DNA from: Mesorhizobium muleiense
GTDB taxonomy: Bacteria; Pseudomonadota; Alphaproteobacteria; Rhizobiales; Rhizobiaceae
Length of the DNA: 64,000 nt
Assembly (NCBI RefSeq): GCF_900099905.1
Contig: NZ_FNEE01000017.1
Span: forward strand, 62,001 to 126,000
Direction: 5' to 3'
Shown here in pieces: positions 1-9,096 of the stretch (its first letter is position 1; the number at the start of each line of letters is the position of its first letter). A program made the translations under genes and the position numbers. Under the pieces are notes generated by a model. That model saw only the letters and a list, made by a program, of their open reading frames with translations, did not search any database and was not told where the DNA came from.

Positions 1-549
1 GCTCCATTCGTGGAATGCGGCCATCAGATGGCGGGAGAAGCTCGCAACGATCTCACCGGCATCGAGCGCCACGAAGCCGAGTTCGTCAAGCGCGCCAAGC
101 AGCGGCCGCAGACCGGGCTCGCCGGCGCGGATGACGGCGGTGCGGATCATGCCGGAGAAGACGATCCAGTCGGGGATTTCGTTCTCCCGTGCCCCTTCCG
201 GCCAGCCCAGGCGGGCGCCGCCGACGAGAACCCCGTCGACGCGAACAGCGTCGGGCCAGTCGAAGGTGATGGGCCGCGACGGCGGAGCATGGACCGCAAG
301 CGCATCGGCAAGTGCGTTCATGCCGGCATAGATCGCGCGACGCGCATCCTCCAGCGGCTCTTCAGGCTCGAGCACCACGGCGAATTCGGCCAGATCGTAG
401 CGGCGCACCCAGGCAAGCGTGCCTGCCCCTTCGTCTGCCGCAATCGCGCAGGCGTGCGCAAAGGCGTCACCGGCCTCTCTCAGCGGCACGAGGCTGTAAG
501 GCGGTGGCAGTTGGAGGTCGCTGACAGAGGGCCGCATAGGCCGATCCAT
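1..549 (-). CDS. Biotin/lipoate A/B protein ligase-like protein, N-terminal part (runs off left edge)
   Basis: The reverse strand is open for 183 codons from an ATG at 549 to the window edge. The translation begins MDRPMRPSVSDLQLPPPYSL and contains ITFDWPDAVRVDGVLVGG and EIPDWIVFSGMI, which resemble the biotin/lipoate ligase fold of small proteins found beside formate dehydrogenase accessory genes in rhizobia. The family link is from memory and no catalytic residues were verified. The gene is divergent from the polyferredoxin gene, whose GTG start lies 59 bp away, so both may share a control region. A second in-frame ATG lies at 537. The C-terminus is outside the window. Confidence 0.6.
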   Translation of the reverse strand, partial: MDRPMRPSVSDLQLPPPYSLVPLREAGDAFAHACAIAADEGAGTLAWVRRYDLAEFAVVLEPEEPLEDARRAIYAGMNALADALAVHAPPSRPITFDWPDAVRVDGVLVGGARLGWPEGARENEIPDWIVFSGMIRTAVIRAGEPGLRPLLGALDELGFVALDAGEIVASFSRHLMAAFHEWS

Positions 550-608
550 ATTTTGATGACGGCGACTGTAATGTCTTTATAATACTTCCAGGCAAGAGGC
601 GCTACCGC

Positions 609-2678
609 GTGGACAAGGAAGATGCCACGGGAGTCGGAATGAGCCTGGACAAACCACGCACGGTCCTGGTCTGCTCGTGCGAGCGGAGCATGCCACGCTT
701 CGGCGCCAGCGTCGCCCGCGGATGCAAGGGCGCATGGGTCGAGGCGGGGGACCAGTTCTGCGGCGCGGAACTCGACCGGGTGCGCAGCGCCCTGAGCGGC
801 GGCGAAGCAGTCACCATCAGCTGCACGCAGCAGGCGCCGCTTTTCGGCGACCTCGCCGAGGAACTCGGTTTCGCAGGCGATCTGGTTTTCGCAAACATTC
901 GCGAGACGGGCGGCTGGTCGCAGGATGCTGCTGCTGCCGGCCCGAAAGCGGCGGCTCTGCTCGCCATGGCGGCCGAACCCGCTTCGCCACCCGCGCTGGT
1001 TACGCTTTCGAGCAATGGTGTCGTCCTGGTTTATGGCTGCGACGCCACGGCGATCGATGCGGGCCGGCAACTCGCCGAAAAGCTGGACGTCACTGTGTTG
1101 CTTAGCCGTCCGCGCGAAATCGCGCCGCACCGGGTCTGGGATTTTCCCGTCTTGCAGGGAACGATCCGGCAAGCGCGCGGCCATCTTGGCGCCTTCGAGC
1201 TGACAGTCGACGATTTCGCGGCGCCCAATCCATCTTCGCGCGATCGGCTTGGCTTTGGGATATCGCGGGATGGAGCGGTCTCGAACGCCGACATCATCCT
1301 TGATCTCTCCGGCGGGGCTCCGCTTTTCCCTGCTCATGAATTGCGCGACGGCTACGTGAAGGCCGATCCCGGCGATCGCGCCTCCGTCGCCGTTGCGATC
1401 GCAACGGCAGCCGATTTGGTTGGCGAGTTCGACAAGCCGCGCTTCATCGATTTCTCCGCCGATCTGTGCGCCCATTCGAGATCGCGCATCACCGGCTGCA
1501 CACGGTGCCTCGACCTGTGCCCGACTGGGGCGATAACGCCCGCCGGCAACCACGTCGCAATCGATGCGGAAGTATGCGCCGGCTGCGGCAGCTGCGCGGC
1601 GGCATGTCCCACGGGCGCTGCCGCCTACGCCGTGCCGGATGCCGAGTCGCTGCTTCGGCGGCTGCGGACGCTTCTTGTCACCTATCGTGAGGCGGGCGGC
1701 CTGGATGCGATTGTGCTTTTCCATGATCTCGGCCATGGCGAGCCGCTGATCGACGCACTTGCCCGCTTCGGCGCGGGTCTGCCCGCAAATGTCCTGCCGG
1801 TCGCGGTGAACGAGATAACCCAGTTAGGGATCGAGGCGTGGACCGCGCCGGTCGCCTGGGGCGCTTGCGCCGTAAGGGCGCTGTCGTCGGCCAAGCCAAG
1901 GCATGAGCTTACCGGAATTGCCGCAAACATCGCAATCGCCAATCTTTTGAGCCGGTCTCTCGGTTATGGCGCGGAGGTCTGCGGATTGATCGAAGTGGAC
2001 GATCCCGACATACTCGCCTCGGCGCTCGACCTGATTACTCCAGATGTTGCGTCGCGGCGCCCGGCGGCATTCCTGCCGCTCGGCAAGAAGCGCAGCCTGC
2101 TGACGAGCACCATGCTCGAGCTCCATCGAGCCGCGCCGACGCCGGTCGACCGGGTGGCGTTGCCTGCTGCAGCTCCGTTCGGCGGCCTGGACGTCAATGT
2201 CGACGGCTGCACGCTCTGCCTCTCTTGTGTCTCGGCCTGTCCAACCGGGGCGCTTTCTGACAGCGAACAGCAGCCGGCCCTGTATTTTTCCGAGAGCGCC
2301 TGCGTGCAGTGCGGCCTTTGCGCCGCGACCTGCCCGGAGAAGGTCATCACCTTGACGCCGCAGGTGGATTTCCAGGCATGGGGTGCTCGCAGCCGGGTCG
2401 TGAAGCAAGAGGAGCCGTACAACTGCATCCGCTGCGCAAAGCCGTTCGGCACAAGGAGCACCGTCGAGCGGATCGTCGCCAAGCTCGAAGGCAAACACTG
2501 GATGTTTGCAGGCGAGAACGCACGGCGGCTCGACCTTGTACGGATGTGCGACAATTGCCGCGTCGATGCGGCGATGAATGAGGGCTTCGATCCTTATGCA
2601 GGCCCTGGTCGCTCGCCGCCGCGAACCACTGAAGACTATCTGCGGGAGCGCAAGGCCTCGAGCGACAAGGCGGTCTGA
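609..2678 (+). CDS. Polyferredoxin-type 4Fe-4S protein of formate dehydrogenase loci
   Basis: A large cytoplasmic protein of 689 residues with no signal peptide. Two ferredoxin-like regions are visible. The first, near residues 297-335, has CTRCLDLCP and CAGCGSCAAACP. The second, near 534-580, has CTLCLSCVSACP and CVQCGLCAATCP. The C-terminus has further cysteines (IRCAKPF, MCDNCRVD) that could bind another centre. The N-terminal half resembles proteins that transfer electrons near formate dehydrogenases. The exact partner is unknown. The GTG at 609 has an AGAGG-like site upstream. An in-frame ATG at 639, preceded by GGGAG, is an equally good start. Probable role: electron transfer or maturation for the dehydrogenase encoded downstream. 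Confidence 0.75.
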   Translation: MDKEDATGVGMSLDKPRTVLVCSCERSMPRFGASVARGCKGAWVEAGDQFCGAELDRVRSALSGGEAVTISCTQQAPLFGDLAEELGFAGDLVFANIRETGGWSQDAAAAGPKAAALLAMAAEPASPPALVTLSSNGVVLVYGCDATAIDAGRQLAEKLDVTVLLSRPREIAPHRVWDFPVLQGTIRQARGHLGAFELTVDDFAAPNPSSRDRLGFGISRDGAVSNADIILDLSGGAPLFPAHELRDGYVKADPGDRASVAVAIATAADLVGEFDKPRFIDFSADLCAHSRSRITGCTRCLDLCPTGAITPAGNHVAIDAEVCAGCGSCAAACPTGAAAYAVPDAESLLRRLRTLLVTYREAGGLDAIVLFHDLGHGEPLIDALARFGAGLPANVLPVAVNEITQLGIEAWTAPVAWGACAVRALSSAKPRHELTGIAANIAIANLLSRSLGYGAEVCGLIEVDDPDILASALDLITPDVASRRPAAFLPLGKKRSLLTSTMLELHRAAPTPVDRVALPAAAPFGGLDVNVDGCTLCLSCVSACPTGALSDSEQQPALYFSESACVQCGLCAATCPEKVITLTPQVDFQAWGARSRVVKQEEPYNCIRCAKPFGTRSTVERIVAKLEGKHWMFAGENARRLDLVRMCDNCRVDAAMNEGFDPYAGPGRSPPRTTEDYLRERKASSDKAV

Positions 2679-2858
2679 GCCTTGGGCTGATCGCCCTCAA
2701 AAATGCGTTTCCCGGCGATCGGGGCGGTGAGCCGGCTACGACGGTGACCAAAAGGGTTACACGATCAACACGCAAATAAACGGTTTCAGCAATCAAATCT
2801 TAGGCATAGCGTGACATGCTTGCCGCTCGGCTGACCACCGGGTGGCTCGAATGGATGT

Positions 2859-4148
2859 ATGGGAAAGGGGGGCTTCAGGGCCCGTCGATTGGTAGATCGA
2901 ACGCACCTCGACAGGCAGGACGATCCTGCCGTCACGGCGGAAGTTGAGCGACTTCTGGCGCAGCGCACGCGCGACATCCGGCTCAAAGGCGAGATCAAGC
3001 GCCTGTTTCAGGCACGTGTCTGGTCGCAAACGGCCAAGATCATCCGCGCCTGGATGACATGGGTGGCGTTCCTCGATGTGCTGACGCTGGCGCTCAACCT
3101 GGTGATGCTTCCAAGGTCGATCGCGCTATCCATGCTCTTGCCTGGCGCCATCATCCCTCCCGTCGCTGCAGCCGTGGTCCTTGTCTGGCGAAAACGGCGC
3201 CCGTCCTGGGTCCAGGGGGTTTCCCTGATCACAGGCATGTTCCTCATCCTGTTGTCGATCGTATTGGTCGGCGCAAGCGCCGGCGGCGAGTTCTACGAAC
3301 GGCACTTGAACATCATGCTGTTCGTAGCGATTACCGCCATCATCATCTTCGGCGTCCCTCAGGCATGGACCGTGACGGTCGCGGCTTTGGCTCTCGGTCT
3401 CTATCTCGTCTTCCAGGTGCAGAACCCGGGCCTTGAGATTGGCAATGCGGTGGCTGCCACGTTGTTTTTTGCCAGCGGCATTCTCGCTACGGTCGCCGCG
3501 CGGCGTACGATGACAATTCTGGCTCAGAAGACTTTTCTGTTCGAGCTTCGAGACCGACACAGGGTTGCCGAACTGGCAGAAGCGAACGATCGGCTGGAGC
3601 TTCTGGCGAGAACCGATCCGCTGACCGGCGTCGACAATCGGCGCCGGATGACGGAAACGCTCGACCACGTCTGGGGCGGTGGCGGCAAATGCCCCGGCGG
3701 CGCCGCCATGCTGATGTGCGACATCGACGACTTCAAGAAGCTCAACGATCGTCTCGGTCATGCCGAGGGCGATCGTTGCCTCATCGAGGTCGCCCGCTTG
3801 ATCCGGGAGAACGTGAGGCGCGATCGCGATCATGTTGCGCGCTACGGCGGTGAGGAATTTCTCGTGCTGCTTCCAAGTGTGAACGAGCAGGAGGCCGCCA
3901 TTGTAGCCGAGCGAATTCGCGAGTGTGTGGAAGCTGCTCGTCTTCCTAACCCTGGATCCCGCGTGTCCCGCTATATCACCCTCAGCATCGGCGTGGCGGT
4001 CCAGGCGCCGGACCAGGCCATTTCGCCGGAGCAGCTCCAGCGCCAGGCCGATGAAGCACTCTATGTTGCCAAGCAGACTGGCCGCAATCGGGCGGTGTTC
4101 CACAGGCTGGAGTCATCGAGCCTTTTGGGCGCTCGGTCAATGCGGTGA
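2859..4148 (+). CDS. Membrane-bound GGDEF diguanylate cyclase
   Basis: Predicted to make cyclic di-GMP from two GTP. The N-terminal half (about residues 60-220) holds roughly five to six hydrophobic membrane segments, followed by a short helical linker (VAELAEANDRLELLARTDPLTG) typical of the entry into a GGDEF domain. The active-site signature is RYGGEEF near residue 330, an active GGEEF variant. RDRD lies exactly five residues upstream and fits the RxxD product-inhibition I-site. No EAL domain is present. The membrane region is not a sensor family I can name. It is not obviously part of the formate locus around it. The ATG at 2859 is the first good start; its ribosome site is weak. Confidence 0.85.
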   Translation: MGKGGFRARRLVDRTHLDRQDDPAVTAEVERLLAQRTRDIRLKGEIKRLFQARVWSQTAKIIRAWMTWVAFLDVLTLALNLVMLPRSIALSMLLPGAIIPPVAAAVVLVWRKRRPSWVQGVSLITGMFLILLSIVLVGASAGGEFYERHLNIMLFVAITAIIIFGVPQAWTVTVAALALGLYLVFQVQNPGLEIGNAVAATLFFASGILATVAARRTMTILAQKTFLFELRDRHRVAELAEANDRLELLARTDPLTGVDNRRRMTETLDHVWGGGGKCPGGAAMLMCDIDDFKKLNDRLGHAEGDRCLIEVARLIRENVRRDRDHVARYGGEEFLVLLPSVNEQEAAIVAERIRECVEAARLPNPGSRVSRYITLSIGVAVQAPDQAISPEQLQRQADEALYVAKQTGRNRAVFHRLESSSLLGARSMR

Positions 4149-4157
4149 TGTCGAAGT

Positions 4158-5444
4158 TCAGTCCGTGCGTGTCTCGGCCTGAAGAAAGCGGATCAGGGCT
4201 GCCCGATCCTCGGCATTGCTGATCGTCTGTTCAGGCATCTTGGTGCCGGGGGTGTAGGCGTTCGGACCCAGCTCGAACAGCTCTGACACGGTTTCCGGTG
4301 TCCAGACGATGTCCATTTTCCGGAAAGCGGGCGAATAATGGTAACCCGGCACGGACGCTATCTTGCGTCCGAAAATGCCATGCAGCGTCGGCCCGGCTCG
4401 ATGGCCATCGTTCGGGTCGAGCGTATGGCAGGCAACGCAGGCGCGAAATACTTCTGCGTCCGGATTGCCTGCGTATCTGGCCATCGGATCGGTCCTGCCT
4501 GCTGTAGCGGCTCCAAGGCGCTCGCCCCTCTCGACGTTCCATTCCCGCACCAGATGGTCGGCGCCGCCAGCCAGAAGCGTCTTGCCGCCAGCCGCGAACG
4601 CAAGCGACCATACCGCCACGCCGGAGGTGTCGAGCGTGCGGATGGTGGAGAGGCTGATGGCGTCCAGCAACAGGATTCCATCACCGATGCCGGCGACGGC
4701 GAGATAGTTCGCGTCTGGGGTGGCGGCGAGAGCAATCACCGGTTTGCCCAAGACCGGAACTTCCAGCTGCACTTTGCCGCGCCGGTCGAGCAGCCGCAGC
4801 TGCCCGTCAGCACCTGCGACGAACAGGCGGTCGCCGGACGCTCTTGCTAGCGCGTTGAGCGGCGTCGGCATGATGGCTCGAAGCGGAGCCGCCCCAGCCT
4901 GGCTCGGCCAAAAGATGACTGTCGCGTCATAGCCGGCGCTGACGAGGGTTGCGTCCGCCAGGAAGGCGAGCGCATTGACGTTTGCACGATGGCCTTCCAG
5001 GACGCGCGCTGGCCCACCGGCAAGCGGCCAGAGCCGGACGGTGGTGTCCCAGGACGCCGAAGCCAGCATCGATCCGTCGGGTGACAGTTCGAGGTCGGCG
5101 ACAGGCCCGGTGTGGCCCTCCAGAATTTGGGCCGGCTCGCCTCGACCGATTTGCCAGATCGCGATGCGACCATCCGCACCGGCGCTGGCAAAGCGCCCGT
5201 TCGGCAATGCAGCGACGGCAGTTACCTCACCTTCATGAAAGAGCAGCACGTCGCGTGCTTCGCCGGTCTCAAGCGACCAGATGATTGCCTTGGTATCAAA
5301 ACTGCCGGTTGCCACCGTCTTTCCGTCCGGTGCCACGGAAATCGCCCGCACCGGACCGCCATGCCCGCGCAGTTCCGCACCATGTGCCGTCGCGCCGGCG
5401 AGGAAAACCGCAGCGAGCAAAGCTGTTGCGAGCGTCTTATGCAT
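4158..5444 (-). CDS. Secreted WD40 repeat protein with C-terminal cytochrome c domain
   Basis: 428 residues. An N-terminal Sec signal peptide (MHKTLATALLAAVFLAGATAHGA, residues 1-23) directs it to the periplasm. Residues about 25-320 form WD40-like repeats (GHGGPVRAISVAPDGKTVATGS and several more of the form GHTGPVADL...SPDGSMLAS). The C-terminal 100 residues are a class I cytochrome c, with the haem site CVACH near residue 335 and a probable axial Met in GTKMPEQ. Such beta-propeller/cytochrome fusions could pass electrons from a periplasmic partner, but no partner is evident. It is divergent from the DUF6494 gene and lies within the formate dehydrogenase accessory region. Confidence 0.85.
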   Translation of the reverse strand: MHKTLATALLAAVFLAGATAHGAELRGHGGPVRAISVAPDGKTVATGSFDTKAIIWSLETGEARDVLLFHEGEVTAVAALPNGRFASAGADGRIAIWQIGRGEPAQILEGHTGPVADLELSPDGSMLASASWDTTVRLWPLAGGPARVLEGHRANVNALAFLADATLVSAGYDATVIFWPSQAGAAPLRAIMPTPLNALARASGDRLFVAGADGQLRLLDRRGKVQLEVPVLGKPVIALAATPDANYLAVAGIGDGILLLDAISLSTIRTLDTSGVAVWSLAFAAGGKTLLAGGADHLVREWNVERGERLGAATAGRTDPMARYAGNPDAEVFRACVACHTLDPNDGHRAGPTLHGIFGRKIASVPGYHYSPAFRKMDIVWTPETVSELFELGPNAYTPGTKMPEQTISNAEDRAALIRFLQAETRTD

Positions 5445-5553
5445 TGCGCATCATACATTTCCGTGTTCCGCTGGCGGGCAGCGTCTTTGCCGGGGAACAG
5501 CATGCGATCGCGACCCGACCAGCCGCACAGTCCAAGCTATTAGAGGCAATCCT

Positions 5554-5760
5554 ATGACTCAAAACATGGAAACCGATGCCTTCAACGTGTCGATGCGCAA
5601 GTTCCTGAAGCAGGTCGGCGTCACCTCGCAGCAGGCGATCGAAAAGGCCGTGGCGGATGCGGGACTGAAAGGGCAGGGGCGCCTGACCGTGAGGGCCGTG
5701 ATTACGGCTGAACGCGCCGGTCTGCACCACGTCGTCGAAGGCGACATCGACCTTGGCTGA
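5554..5760 (+). CDS. DUF6494 family small protein
   Basis: A 68-residue protein starting MTQNMETDAFNVSMRKFLKQ. The pattern of an acidic N-terminus, then F-N-x-S-x-R-K-F-L-K-x-V-G-V, then a short helix and a beta-hairpin ending in GDIDLG matches the DUF6494 family as I remember it. Its function is unknown. The frame is open further upstream, but the ATG at 5554 is chosen because GAGGC precedes it and family members start here. It is divergent from the WD40-cytochrome gene and convergent with the regulator gene at 5802. Confidence 0.75.
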   Translation: MTQNMETDAFNVSMRKFLKQVGVTSQQAIEKAVADAGLKGQGRLTVRAVITAERAGLHHVVEGDIDLG

Positions 5761-5801
5761 ATAGCTTTGACGGTGCGCCCGGCGCCCCATCGACGCCCAC
5801 A

Positions 5802-6677
5802 TCAATGGAAGAACCGGACCTGCCCGGCCGGGCCGGTGTCATAGCCGGTGAGTTCTGCGGCGCGCTGAGCGAAGCTGTCCTGGGCCATGAGGCGGATCAG
5901 CGCCTGGATCGAAGGCTGGAAATAGGTTCGCTGCCGCATCAGCAGATCGAAATTCTCCCACGCCAATGATACGAATTCGAGGCTGGCGGCGCGCGCGGCG
6001 GCGCGTGTGGCGATGCCGCAATCGGCCCTGCCGGTCCGGATCGCGGCAGCGAGTTCCGGCCCTGTCAGGCATGGCGGCTCGAGCCGGTTCAACCGCCTCT
6101 GGCTGGCGCCGGCGCGGGCGACCAGGACATCCAGCAGCATTTGGGCTCCGGCCCCGACCTGGCGCATCGCGATCTTGGCGCCGCTTTCTAGGACATCGGT
6201 CAGGCTGTTGAGCGATCGGGGGTTGCCCGGCGGCAGCAGCAGCCCTTGTTCGCGCCGCGTGAAACCGATCAGCACCGCATCGTGCAGCCGCGGCATGGCG
6301 CGCGCGGCCTCCACATTGGGGTCGGCGGCATCACCGTGGAAATGGATCGCCGCAGCGGCAATCTCGCCACGCAAAAGACGCGCAACGCCGCCTGCCGTCC
6401 CCTCGGTAAGCGAGGCGAGGCCGGAGCCCGCCTGACGAAGGCTCCATTCAAGCAGGTCGTCCTGGCTGCCGCCGACTATGGGCGGCGGCTCGGGCGCAAT
6501 CATTCCGTCGGGACGCGCCAATCCCGAGAGAACCCACCGGTCGAGCTCGTTACGCGGAAACAGCCATTTGCCCGTCACTTTGCTGCACGGAATGCTGTTT
6601 TTGGCGACCAGTTCGTAAAGCTTGCGTTCGCCAAGGCGCAAATAGTCTGCGGCTTCTGCAGTCGTCAGCAAATCCAT
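5802..6677 (-). CDS. HTH regulator with periplasmic-binding-like effector domain (molybdate/tungstate type)
   Basis: 291 residues in two parts. Residues 1-50 are an excisionase/MerR-like helix-turn-helix (LLTTAEAADYLRLGERKLYELV...GKWLFPRNELDRWV). Residues about 70-290 resemble the PBP-like domain used by oxyanion sensors (GEIAAAAIHFHGD; REQGLLLPPGNPRSL; GADCGIATRAAA-like text). It probably senses tungstate or molybdate and controls the divergent tupBCA operon; the intergenic gap is 100 bp. The same PBP-like fold recurs fused to MoeA at 10235. The ATG at 6677 is the natural start because the HTH begins at once. Confidence 0.8.
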   Translation of the reverse strand: MDLLTTAEAADYLRLGERKLYELVAKNSIPCSKVTGKWLFPRNELDRWVLSGLARPDGMIAPEPPPIVGGSQDDLLEWSLRQAGSGLASLTEGTAGGVARLLRGEIAAAAIHFHGDAADPNVEAARAMPRLHDAVLIGFTRREQGLLLPPGNPRSLNSLTDVLESGAKIAMRQVGAGAQMLLDVLVARAGASQRRLNRLEPPCLTGPELAAAIRTGRADCGIATRAAARAASLEFVSLAWENFDLLMRQRTYFQPSIQALIRLMAQDSFAQRAAELTGYDTGPAGQVRFFH

Positions 6678-6687
6678 CCTGCAATCT

Positions 6688-6707
6688 TATGCATATTCCT
6701 GCGCAGG
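6688..6707. promoter_or_regulatory. Candidate operator in the regulator/tupB intergenic region
   Basis: Two short perfect palindromes lie next to each other, TATGCATA (6688-6695) and CCTGCGCAGG (6698-6707), immediately upstream of the regulator start at 6677. The position between two divergent genes fits an autoregulatory site that also controls tupBCA. This is an inference from position and symmetry only; no consensus is known to me. Confidence 0.3.
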
Positions 6708-6777
6708 TTCAATTGTTTGACGAATGTGGAGTAAATGCAGCAGAAATAGCAGGACGACGCAGCGCAGGTGAAAGGGT

Positions 6778-7470
6778 ATGTCAGAAGGCCTAAATGCATG
6801 GCAGCTTATCGCGAGTGGCGACGCGACGCTGATCTCGATCGTGCGGCTTTCGCTGACCATTACCCTGGCCGCCGTTGCAGTTGCGGCCGTCGTGGGACTG
6901 CCGCTCGGGGCGTTGCTGGCACTGACCCGTTTTCCGGGACGTTCCGCGCTCGTCGTGCTTGTCAACGGCTTCATGGGCCTGCCGCCCGTAGTCGTCGGCC
7001 TGACCGTTTACCTGCTGTTATCGCGATCAGGGCCGCTCGGCGCGTTCGGCCTGCTGTTCACACCGGCCGCCATGGTCATCGCGCAGGCGCTTCTCGTCCT
7101 GCCGATTATCGCGGCTCTGACGCGCCAGACCATCGAGGATTTGTGGCGCGAATATCGCGACGAACTGACGGCGATGGGCGTCGGCCCGCCAGGCCGCGTG
7201 GCGACGCTTTTGTGGGACAGCCGTTTCAGCCTGATCACCGCAATGCTCGCCGGCTTCGGACGGGCGGCCGCCGAAGTCGGCACAGTCATGATCGTCGGCG
7301 GCAACATCGAGGGCTTTACCCGAACCATGACCACCACGATCGCGCTCGAAACCTCAAAGGGAGACCTGCCGCTCGCGATGGGTCTCGGCGCCATCTTGAT
7401 CGGCCTCATTCTTGCGATCAATGCCGCTGCCTGGGGCCTGCGAGTGTGGTCGGAGCAACGGGTGGCTTGA
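6778..7470 (+). CDS. tupB: Tungstate ABC transporter permease TupB
   Basis: 230 residues with about five to six membrane helices, all hydrophobic except short loops. The region near residues 125-160 (LWREYRDELTAMGVGPPGR...) carries the permease coupling loop that contacts the ATPase. Length and sequence style match TupB-type permeases, which form the tungstate channel. GAAAGG lies a few bases before the ATG at 6778. It is the first gene of tupBCA; its stop overlaps the start of tupC by one base. The wider context of molybdopterin genes and formate dehydrogenase supports oxyanion transport. Molybdate cannot be excluded from sequence alone. Confidence 0.85.
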   Translation: MSEGLNAWQLIASGDATLISIVRLSLTITLAAVAVAAVVGLPLGALLALTRFPGRSALVVLVNGFMGLPPVVVGLTVYLLLSRSGPLGAFGLLFTPAAMVIAQALLVLPIIAALTRQTIEDLWREYRDELTAMGVGPPGRVATLLWDSRFSLITAMLAGFGRAAAEVGTVMIVGGNIEGFTRTMTTTIALETSKGDLPLAMGLGAILIGLILAINAAAWGLRVWSEQRVA

Positions 7471-8195
7471 TGATGCGGGCCGCGCTGACCGACCTTCCTC
7501 TCATTCTGGACCGCGTCTCGCTCAGCGCCGGCGCCACGACTATGCTGGACCGCCTGAACCTGGCGATTACTCCCGGTGCGCCGACACTCGTGCTCGGTCC
7601 CAATGGCGCGGGCAAGACATCACTGCTTCGGGTTTGCATGGGACTTGCCGCGCCTTCCGCAGGAACTGTGAGTTGGGGTGGGCGCACCGATCGGGGGCTC
7701 GGGCGCCGGGCAATGCTGCTCCAGAAACCGGTGATGCTGCGCCGCTCCGTCGCCGCCAACGTGGCCTACGGACTGGCGCAAGCTGGTTGTCCGCGCCATC
7801 GTCGCGCGGCACGTACCGAGGAACTTCTCGATCGTGTGGGCCTTTTGGGCCTGGCGGCGCGACCTGCGCGGCGCTTGTCTGGCGGCGAGCAACAGCGCGT
7901 GGCGCTTGCCCGCGCACTGGCGCGCGAACCCGAGATCCTGCTGCTCGATGAACCCACCGCCAGCCTTGATCCCGCTGCAACCCGCCATGTCGAGGAGATC
8001 ATCCTGATGGCCTCCCAATCGGGCGCCAAGATCGTCATGGCTTCGCACGATCTCGGCCAGGTGCGCCGGCTTGCGGGAGATGTCGTCTTCCTCGTTCGCG
8101 GCCGACTGTGCGAGCACGCCAGCGCCGGTGATTTTTTCGATCGCCCCGCATCCGCAGAAGCTGCAGTCTTCATCCATGGGGAGCTTGTTCTTTGA
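7470..8195 (+). CDS. tupC: Tungstate ABC transporter ATP-binding protein TupC
   Basis: 241 residues, one ABC ATPase domain. Walker A is GPNGAGKTS near residue 40, the signature is LSGGEQQRVALARAL, Walker B is ILLLDEPTASLD, and the switch His is in MASHDLG. Two ATGs at 7470 and 7473 are both possible starts; the first overlaps the tupB stop. It lacks the C-terminal TOBE regulatory domain of ModC, as is usual for TupC. It works with the permease and binding protein on either side to energise uptake. Confidence 0.88.
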   Translation: MMRAALTDLPLILDRVSLSAGATTMLDRLNLAITPGAPTLVLGPNGAGKTSLLRVCMGLAAPSAGTVSWGGRTDRGLGRRAMLLQKPVMLRRSVAANVAYGLAQAGCPRHRRAARTEELLDRVGLLGLAARPARRLSGGEQQRVALARALAREPEILLLDEPTASLDPAATRHVEEIILMASQSGAKIVMASHDLGQVRRLAGDVVFLVRGRLCEHASAGDFFDRPASAEAAVFIHGELVL

Positions 8196-9055
8196 TCGCG
8201 GAAATGGAGCTTCCAGTGCTGAACCGTCGACTGTTTACCGCAATTGTGGTCATCTTGACTTTCCTCGCCTCCAGCGGCGCATCGGCCAGCGCACAGGAAC
8301 AGTCGATCGTCGTGGCCTCGACGACCTCGACACGGGATTCCGGCCTTTTCGACCACATACTGCCGTTGTTCACCACAAGGACTGGCATCGAGGTGAGGGT
8401 GGTCGCGCAGGGAACCGGCCAGGCCCTTGACGCCGGCCGCCGGGGAGACGCAGACGTGGTCTTCGTTCATGCCAGGGAGCAGGAGGAGAAATTCGTCGAG
8501 CAAGGTTTTGGCGTGAAACGCTTCGATGTGATGTACAATGATTTCGTCCTGATCGGTCCCAAAGGCGACCCGGCCGGCATCAAGGGTTCGCCGGATATCG
8601 CACTCGCCTTGACATCGATCCAGCGAAAGAAAGCCGCTTTTGTTTCCCGCGGCGACAAATCCGGAACGCACATTGCAGAACTCGGACTCTGGAAGGCGGC
8701 AGGTGTCGACATCGCGGCGGTGAGGGAGCCCTGGTACAAGGAGATAGGGCAGGGCATGGGCGCTGCCCTCAACACAGCCAGCGCCATGGATGCCTATGTG
8801 CTTTCCGATCGCGCCACATGGCTGGCGTTCAAGAACCGCGGCGAACTGGAGATCGTGGTCGAAGGCGATAAAAGGCTGTTCAACCAGTACGGTGTCATCC
8901 TGGTGAATCCCGCGAGGCACCCGAGCGTCAAGGCTGAACCCGGCCAACGCTTCATAGATTGGCTGATCTCGCCTGAAGGACAGCAGGCGATCGGCGAGTA
9001 CAACATTGACGGCCAGCAACTGTTCTTCCCGAACGCTGAGCAGAAGCGCTCCTGA
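8192..9055 (+). CDS. tupA: Tungstate-binding periplasmic protein TupA
   Basis: 287 residues. A signal peptide (about residues 8-34, LNRRLFTAIVVILTFLASSG) is followed by the mature start IVVASTTSTRDSGL. The TTTS-like STTST stretch is the oxyanion-binding hallmark of TupA/WtpA-like proteins. Other expected segments are GTGQAL, GDADVVFVHA and SDRATWLAF. The protein should deliver tungstate to TupBC. A TTG at 8192 overlaps the tupC stop and has GGGGAG eight bases upstream, so it is preferred over the ATG at 8204. Specificity for W over Mo is inferred from the family. Confidence 0.87.
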   Translation: MIAEMELPVLNRRLFTAIVVILTFLASSGASASAQEQSIVVASTTSTRDSGLFDHILPLFTTRTGIEVRVVAQGTGQALDAGRRGDADVVFVHAREQEEKFVEQGFGVKRFDVMYNDFVLIGPKGDPAGIKGSPDIALALTSIQRKKAAFVSRGDKSGTHIAELGLWKAAGVDIAAVREPWYKEIGQGMGAALNTASAMDAYVLSDRATWLAFKNRGELEIVVEGDKRLFNQYGVILVNPARHPSVKAEPGQRFIDWLISPEGQQAIGEYNIDGQQLFFPNAEQKRS

Positions 9056-9096
9056 AGTCGGTTGCAAAGCGGTTCGCATCTGCCCCATCATCGGAC

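Noticed and set aside
10..582. A 190-codon plus-strand frame at the left edge
   Set aside because: Its composition is that of a shadow. The minus strand of the same segment reads as a ligase-like protein with a plausible start at 549.
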